A stretch of DNA of 5,630 nucleotides. Origin: an uncultured Clostridia bacterium. GTDB taxonomy: Bacteria; Bacillota; Clostridia; Oscillospirales; Ruminococcaceae. How positions within the stretch are numbered: the first letter of the stretch is position 1; every line of letters begins with the position of its first letter. Below the pieces are notes generated by a model. The model did no database searches. It was not told where the DNA came from and was given only the letters and a program-made list of their open reading frames with translations. Below are positions 1-3,572 of this stretch, piece after piece. The position numbers and the translations under genes are program-made. The stretch covers positions 1 to 5,630 of the forward strand of contig CAMYUO010000148.1 of the NCBI GenBank assembly GCA_947302065.1, given 5' to 3'.

Positions 1-301
1 TAACAGCCTTTCTGTCTTTATTGTATTGCTCTACAGCCTCAGTCAGCTCAGCAATAGTCTTTTCAAGACCGTCAGCCGTCATCGGCTCGTGAAACTCGCA
101 GACGAATTCCTTTACAAGCGAGTAGCACTGCGTTCCGTACCACACCTGTGTGTGCAGCTCCTTGAGCCCCGGCGTGTTCTCATCGCCCTTGATGTTGATA
201 GGCGTTATCCTGTAACTGAAATCGGTGAACAGACTTCCTGTCCATATGTTTTTCTGCGTGAAAAATGTTATCGTCGGCAGATCAAAGTATCCTTTAAGCA
301 T
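1..301 (-). CDS. Hypothetical protein, N-terminal 100 residues (3' end beyond left edge)
   Basis: An open frame runs from ATG at 301 down to the left edge with no stop, giving 100 residues. I do not recognise the family. The protein begins MLKGYFDLPTITFF and contains KNIWTGSLFTDFSYRI, then a mixed segment with HTQVWYGTQCY. It ends in a charged, probably helical stretch rich in Glu, Ala and Lys. There is no signal peptide or membrane segment, so it is probably cytoplasmic. An in-frame ATG at 319 lies only 18 bases upstream. I chose 301 because AAAGGA (311-316, read on the minus strand) sits 9 bases before it, and because the predicted transcript start near 325 would leave ATG-319 with almost no leader. 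The gene is divergent from the amino-acid carrier. The reading is supported by an uninterrupted frame, a matching ribosome site and a well-placed promoter. The function is unknown. Confidence 0.72.
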   Translation of the reverse strand, partial: MLKGYFDLPTITFFTQKNIWTGSLFTDFSYRITPINIKGDENTPGLKELHTQVWYGTQCYSLVKEFVCEFHEPMTADGLEKTIAELTEAVEQYNKDRKAV

Positions 302-310
302 AAAAAGCGT

Positions 311-316
311 TCCTTT
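311..316 (-). promoter_or_regulatory. Ribosome binding site that decides the start of the left-edge gene
   Basis: On the minus strand this reads AAAGGA, 9 bases before ATG-301. It lies inside the coding part of the longer alternative that starts at ATG-319, and that alternative has no purine-rich site of its own. It therefore favours the shorter start. Confidence 0.55.
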
Positions 317-331
317 CATTGTTGTATTTTC

Positions 332-360
332 ATTATACTATATTTCAATCGATTTTTCAA
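332..360 (-). promoter_or_regulatory. Sigma-A-type promoter for the left-edge hypothetical gene
   Basis: Read on the minus strand, TTGAAA (355-360) and TATAAT (332-337) are separated by exactly 17 bases. This is one mismatch from the -35 consensus and a perfect -10. The predicted transcript start is near 325, giving a leader of about 24 bases to ATG-301. The spacer holds the 8-base palindrome AATCGATT (347-354). The -35 is part of a direct repeat of TTTCAAT (plus-strand reading, 343-349 and 355-361). These could be an operator, but AT-rich sequence makes such matches cheap. Confidence 0.72.
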
Positions 361-386
361 TAGGTTCAGAAATTTTGCATCAGGTA

Positions 387-415
387 TGGAAATATATATA
401 TAAGTGTGATATAAT
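387..415 (+). promoter_or_regulatory. Extended -10 sigma-A promoter for the carrier/acetyltransferase operon
   Basis: TGGAAA (387-392, four of six matches to TTGACA) is followed after 17 bases by a perfect TATAAT (410-415). TG at 407-408, one base before the -10, makes it an extended -10 promoter, which compensates for the weak -35. The predicted start near 421-423 gives a leader of about 20 bases. That is just enough to hold the GAGAGG ribosome site at 429-434, 8 bases before ATG-443. The leader is too short for a riboswitch or attenuator. Confidence 0.75.
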
Positions 416-442
416 GGTTATAACTATTGAGAGGTATACATA

Positions 443-1915
443 ATGGAGAGATTAACAGAGATACTTAAAACCATAAATGAATATGTGTGGGGAGCACCAC
501 TGATAATCGCTCTGATAGGCGTCGGCATTTTTCTGTCTTTCAGGGTAAAGTTCATTCAGATATTCCAGCTGCCAAAAGCCATATACTTTATGTTCAAAAA
601 CGAGAAAGGCGGCAGCGGCGGTGAGATATCCAGCTTTGCATCGCTGTGCACATCACTTTCCGCAACTATTGGTACAGGAAACATAGTCGGTGTCGCAACT
701 GCCGTCGGCGTGCTCGCAGGCGGACCGGGCGCTCTGTTCTGGATGTGGGTCGCAGCCTTTTTCGGAATGGCTACAAAGTATGCAGAGTGTTTTCTTGCTG
801 TCAAGTACCGTAAGATAGATGCAGACGGTCACGTCCTCGGCGGCCCGTTCTATTACATAGAGTATGGCATGGGCAAGCGCTGGAAATGGCTCGCAAAGGC
901 TTTCGCCTTTTTCGGTGCGTGCGTCGGTCTGTTCGGCATCGGTACATTTGCGCAGATAAACGGCATCACATCAGCCGTTCAGGATTTTTTTGACCCCGAA
1001 AAGCAGTCCGTTGTCTCTATCTTCGGCAAGCAGTATTCGCTCGCCGTCGTGATATCGGGCGCTTTGGTCACCATATTTGCCGCACTTGTCATCATAGGCG
1101 GCATCAAGCGTATATCGAATGTTTCGCAGGTCGTTGTGCCGTTTATGGCAGGCACTTACGTTCTCGCTGTTGTCAGCCTGCTCGTTCTGAATGCAGACAG
1201 GCTGCCGGGTGCTGTTTCCGCAATTTTCAAGGGCGCTTTCACTATGCGTTCTGCCCTCGGCGGAACTATCCCGATGATGTTTGTCGCAATGCAGCGAGGT
1301 ATCGCAAGAGGCATCTTTTCAAATGAAGCAGGCCTCGGCTCTGCACCTATGATTGCGGCTGCCGCAAGGACGAACGAGCCTGCAAGACAGGGCCTTGTCT
1401 CAATGATGGCAACTTTTATAGATACTATCGTTATCTGCACGATGACAGGTCTTGCGATAATGATGATGGGCAGCTATGAAGCGATAAATCCCGTCACCAA
1501 TACCTATTATGAAGGCGTCGAGGTCACTCTCCACGCATTCAAAAACGGTTTTTCATTTATGCCGTCAAGCATTCCCGGCTTTGTGCTGATGATGTGCCTT
1601 GTGTTCTTTGCATTCACTTCGATACTCGGCTGGAACTACTACGGCGAGTGCTGTATGCAGTACCTTTCAAACGGCAGGAAGTGGATAGTCAAGCTGTACC
1701 GATATCTTTATATCCTTGCGCTTGCTGTCGGTCCTTATCTGACAGTAACAGCTGTGTGGACTGTCGCAGATATTTTTAATGCACTCATGGCGCTGCCTAA
1801 CCTTATCTCGCTTATCTCTCTCAACGGCGTCATTGCCAGAGATACAGAAACTTACGTCAGCAAGCTAAAACGCTCACGCCGGATAAAAATGATATCAAGG
1901 AGGAACAACTCATGA
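443..1915 (+). CDS. Sodium:alanine/glycine symporter, AGCS family
   Basis: A 490-residue polytopic membrane protein that should import alanine or glycine (possibly a D-isomer) with Na+ across the cytoplasmic membrane. The family signature is intact at residues 93-108 (GGPGALFWMWVAAFFG), the standard alanine-symporter pattern. Other family hallmarks are SATIGTGNIVG (73-83), GGPFYYIEYGMG (133-144), QINGI (171-175), GIFSNEAGLGSAPM (290-303) and GWNYYGE (396-402). Hydrophobic segments are spread over the whole chain, roughly from residue 17 to 465. The tail (474-490) is basic and probably cytoplasmic. Length fits the family (about 440-540). GAGAGG lies 8 bases before the ATG. Its stop overlaps the next gene's start by four bases. 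Sequence alone does not separate alanine from glycine or serine preference, so no symbol is given (homologues are called alsT, dagA or agcS). Confidence 0.96.
   Translation: MERLTEILKTINEYVWGAPLIIALIGVGIFLSFRVKFIQIFQLPKAIYFMFKNEKGGSGGEISSFASLCTSLSATIGTGNIVGVATAVGVLAGGPGALFWMWVAAFFGMATKYAECFLAVKYRKIDADGHVLGGPFYYIEYGMGKRWKWLAKAFAFFGACVGLFGIGTFAQINGITSAVQDFFDPEKQSVVSIFGKQYSLAVVISGALVTIFAALVIIGGIKRISNVSQVVVPFMAGTYVLAVVSLLVLNADRLPGAVSAIFKGAFTMRSALGGTIPMMFVAMQRGIARGIFSNEAGLGSAPMIAAAARTNEPARQGLVSMMATFIDTIVICTMTGLAIMMMGSYEAINPVTNTYYEGVEVTLHAFKNGFSFMPSSIPGFVLMMCLVFFAFTSILGWNYYGECCMQYLSNGRKWIVKLYRYLYILALAVGPYLTVTAVWTVADIFNALMALPNLISLISLNGVIARDTETYVSKLKRSRRIKMISRRNNS
1897..1903 (+). promoter_or_regulatory. 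Strong Shine-Dalgarno site for the acetyltransferase, inside the carrier gene
   Basis: AAGGAGG ends 8 bases before ATG-1912 and lies in the last codons of the carrier. Together with the ATGA overlap (start 1912-1914, carrier stop 1913-1915) it indicates translational coupling while keeping strong independent ribosome recruitment. Confidence 0.8.
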
Positions 1916-2454
1916 CTCTTACAACTCAAAGGCTTGTCCTGCGCCCGTGGGAGCAGACGGATGCCGCAGACCTTTTTGAATATGCCAAAGACCCCGATAT
2001 CGGACCTATCGCAGGCTGGCCTGCACATACGAGCATCGACGAGAGCAGACAGGTCATAAGCACTGTTTTCAGTGCACCTGAGACTTATGCTGTCTGCCTT
2101 AAGACCGATAACAGAGCGATAGGCTGTATCGCACTCAAACTTATAGGTGTCACTGATATGACCGATAAAGAAGACGAATGTGAGCTTGGCTACTGGATAG
2201 GCAAACCGTTCTGGGGTCAGGGTCTTATACCCGAGGCAGCAAAGGAACTGCTGCGCCACGCATTTGAGGATCTCGGTATGAATGCGGTGTGGTGCGGATA
2301 CTACGACGGCAACGTAAAGTCAAAGCGCTGTCAGGAAAAATGCGGATTCGTCTATCAGTCAACTTGCGAATATCTCGATGTTCCGCTCATGCACGAAAAG
2401 CGTACAGGTCACGCTTCACTGCTCACAAAAGAAAACTGGCTCAGAAATAAATAG
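1912..2454 (+). CDS. GNAT-family N-acetyltransferase, RimJ/RimL-like
   Basis: A complete 180-residue single-domain GNAT protein of the Acetyltransf_3 type, predicted to move an acetyl group from acetyl-CoA to an amine in the cytoplasm. It opens with TTQRLVLRPWEQTDAADL (4-21), the usual first strand and helix of RimJ/RimL relatives. The acetyl-CoA site is ELGYWIGKPFWGQGLIPEA (91-109), with the Q-G-L pyrophosphate-binding loop at 103-105. The conserved N134/S137 pair and EKCGFVY (142-148) follow, as expected for the C-terminal half. Length is normal. It is the second gene of an operon with the amino-acid carrier and overlaps it by four bases. RimJ/RimL proper acetylate ribosomal protein N-termini, but many relatives act on free amines, peptides or antibiotics. 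Substrate cannot be read from sequence. The operon partner makes an amino-acid or peptide substrate conceivable, and this is only an inference. Confidence 0.93.
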   Translation: MTLTTQRLVLRPWEQTDAADLFEYAKDPDIGPIAGWPAHTSIDESRQVISTVFSAPETYAVCLKTDNRAIGCIALKLIGVTDMTDKEDECELGYWIGKPFWGQGLIPEAAKELLRHAFEDLGMNAVWCGYYDGNVKSKRCQEKCGFVYQSTCEYLDVPLMHEKRTGHASLLTKENWLRNK

Positions 2455-2456
2455 TT

Positions 2457-2491
2457 AAAGCCTTGCTGCTTCGGTAACAGCAAGGCTTTTT
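2457..2491 (+). terminator. Intrinsic terminator of the carrier/acetyltransferase operon
   Basis: A perfect 12-bp stem pairs AAAGCCTTGCTG (2457-2468) with CAGCAAGGCTTT (2478-2489) around a 9-base loop, and ends in five Ts (2487-2491). It starts three bases after the acetyltransferase stop. Read on the minus strand the same hairpin is followed by TTTAACTATTTATTT, so it may also stop transcripts from the convergent HAD gene, though less efficiently. Confidence 0.93.
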
Positions 2492-2613
2492 AATTTGATT
2501 TAGAATTGTGTGATGTTAATTGCCGTTGTGTGATTACATCAGAATAATACGTTTTTTCGGGGACTTTCCGGTCGCCCCCATACCCCTTCGGACACAAGTT
2601 TTATTAGTATGTG
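2492..2613. other. Convergent intergenic gap: weak inverted repeat and unexplained GC-rich block
   Basis: No credible gene is present. The direct repeat TTGTGTGAT occurs at 2506-2514 and 2526-2534, exactly 20 bp apart. TGATGTTAAT (2511-2520) nearly mirrors ATTACATCA (2533-2541), giving a 9-bp stem with one bulge. After six Ts (2552-2557) comes a GC-rich block. In it GGGGAC (2559-2564) can pair with GTC/CCC (2571-2577) around a 6-base loop with one bulged G. GACACA (2591-2596) pairs with TGTGTC (2610-2615), which overlaps the HAD stop codon. On the HAD transcript none of these stems is followed by a T-run, so none is a clear HAD terminator. The origin of the block is unknown. Confidence 0.5.
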
Positions 2614-3426
2614 TCATTTATAGTGTTCAAGCAGGAACTTTGCAACGCCGTCATCATCGTTAGTACCGATGACCCCGTCAGCGATGCGTTTAAGCTCGTC
2701 GCAGGCGTTGCCCACAGCATAAGCTTCATCGGCTATCTCAAACAGCGGCGTGTCGTTTATCCCATCGCCGAATGCAACTATCTTATTGCAGCCGAGCAGC
2801 TTTGCAAGCTGGCGTGCAGCATTTGCCTTTGATGCGCTCCTGGGCATTATCTCGAGCCATTGCTCGCCCGAGTATATGTCGCTTTGATAGTAGCAGTTGA
2901 ATTCACCCTTGTATTTTTCATAAAACGGCTCCAGCTTCTGTGGCTGGTCTATGCACGCAAAATAGAATATCTCGCCCTCTGTCAGCTGTTCAAAGCTGCC
3001 GATAGGTCTGTCACGGTAGTCTCCCTTGCGTGTCGCAATAAAATTACGCTCTGCATCGCTTATCTCTTTTTCAATGTAAGAGAATCTCTCCTCGCCGCCG
3101 ATGAGCGAGTAAACTATCGGTGAAACGCCGCAGCTGATCAGGTCAGCTGCCACCTCGACAGCACGGGCTTTGTCAAACAGATTTTCAAGCAAAGCCTTGC
3201 CCGTGGCGTTGTCCCTGATGAACGTTCCGTTGTAAACGATAACAGGGAACGTCGCAGTGAGTCCCTTTGCAGCCTTTGATGCCGTGCTGTATGACCTTGC
3301 CGTTGCGTATGAAAACAGCATACCCTTGCCCACAAGCTCACCGATAACTTTGTTCGTGTATTCAGATGTCCTCTGATCGCTGTGCAGCAGCGTGCCGTCA
3401 AGATCAGAAACATATAACGTCTTCAT
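2614..3426 (-). CDS. Cof-type HAD-IIB family hydrolase (sugar-phosphate phosphatase-like)
   Basis: A 270-residue cytoplasmic Mg2+-dependent phosphatase of the Cof/HAD-IIB (Hydrolase_3) family. Members commonly dephosphorylate sugar phosphates, flavin-type cofactors or related metabolites. All four HAD motifs are present: VSDLDGTLL (6-14) with nucleophile D8 and acid/base D10; T42 in YATARS (motif II); K200 in SASKANA (motif III); and FGDGINDTPLF (219-229) with metal ligands D221 and D225. YNGTFI (65-70) is the usual asparagine-glycine element of this family. The middle (about 85-190) is the C2-type cap that sets substrate choice. The frame stays open 33 codons upstream to ATG-3525. That extension lacks homology-like features, and the promoter lies inside it, so ATG-3426 is the start. 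It is preceded by GGGTGAT, which matches the downstream part of the extended Shine-Dalgarno sequence. Physiological substrate unknown. Confidence 0.93.
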   Translation of the reverse strand: MKTLYVSDLDGTLLHSDQRTSEYTNKVIGELVGKGMLFSYATARSYSTASKAAKGLTATFPVIVYNGTFIRDNATGKALLENLFDKARAVEVAADLISCGVSPIVYSLIGGEERFSYIEKEISDAERNFIATRKGDYRDRPIGSFEQLTEGEIFYFACIDQPQKLEPFYEKYKGEFNCYYQSDIYSGEQWLEIMPRSASKANAARQLAKLLGCNKIVAFGDGINDTPLFEIADEAYAVGNACDELKRIADGVIGTNDDDGVAKFLLEHYK

Positions 3427-3442
3427 GCTATCACCCGTTTCA

Positions 3443-3471
3443 AGTATATCATCACGGCAGGGAAGTGTCAA
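3443..3471 (-). promoter_or_regulatory. Consensus sigma-A promoter of the HAD hydrolase gene
   Basis: On the minus strand, a perfect TTGACA (3466-3471) and TATACT (3443-3448) are separated by 17 bases. Transcription should start near 3436, only about 10 bases before ATG-3426. The leader would consist almost entirely of the GGGTGAT ribosome site (3430-3436). This position excludes the upstream ATG at 3525 as the main start. Confidence 0.82.
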
Positions 3472-3509
3472 TATGCACCTCTTTGCTGTTTTTTTGTTAA
3501 AATAATGAA

Positions 3510-3538
3510 TTGACTTTCGCCGCATAATGTGATATCAT
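3510..3538 (+). promoter_or_regulatory. Sigma-A promoter with extended -10 for the BspA-like surface protein
   Basis: TTGACT (3510-3515) and TATCAT (3533-3538) are 17 bases apart, with TG one base before the -10. An AT-rich tract containing seven Ts (3489-3495) and TTAAAATAAT lies directly upstream and could act as an UP element. The predicted start near 3545 leaves a leader of about 28 bases to TTG-3573. This promoter is divergent from the HAD promoter, with about 38 bp between the two -35 boxes, so a regulator bound between them could affect both. Confidence 0.78.
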
Positions 3539-3557
3539 CTGTTTATGAATATAAATG

Positions 3558-3563
3558 AGGAGG
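3558..3563 (+). promoter_or_regulatory. Shine-Dalgarno site that sets a TTG start
   Basis: AGGAGG ends 9 bases before TTG-3573. An in-frame ATG at 3555 overlaps this site, has no purine-rich sequence upstream, and would be only about 10 bases from the predicted transcript start. The site therefore supports TTG as the real initiation codon. Confidence 0.7.
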
Positions 3564-3572
3564 AATTTTCGT

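Noticed and set aside
391..402. AT dinucleotide tract as a phase-variable repeat
   Set aside because: It is a short TA run inside a promoter spacer, common in AT-rich intergenic DNA and too short to suggest slippage.
26..403. 125-codon plus-strand frame and the 72-codon frame at 225-443
   Set aside because: Both lie across or opposite the left-edge minus-strand gene and the divergent promoters, with no ribosome site and low-complexity Phe/Ile/Arg ends. They are antisense shadows.
1852..2259. 135-codon minus-strand frame opposite the acetyltransferase
   Set aside because: The GNAT gene on the other strand has clear family motifs, and this frame has neither a ribosome site nor recognisable content.
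2559..2590. G-quadruplex on the minus strand near GGGGTATGGGGG
   Set aside because: There are only two long G runs plus a GG, which is not enough for a stable four-run structure. The bulged hairpin is an equally good reading.
2591..2615. GACACA/TGTGTC inverted repeat as the HAD terminator
   Set aside because: The stem is only 6 bp with a 13-base loop, overlaps the stop codon and has no T-run after it on the minus strand.
3427..3525. 33-residue N-terminal extension of the HAD hydrolase
   Set aside because: The HAD promoter (3443-3471) lies inside it and family members begin right before the DLDGT motif.
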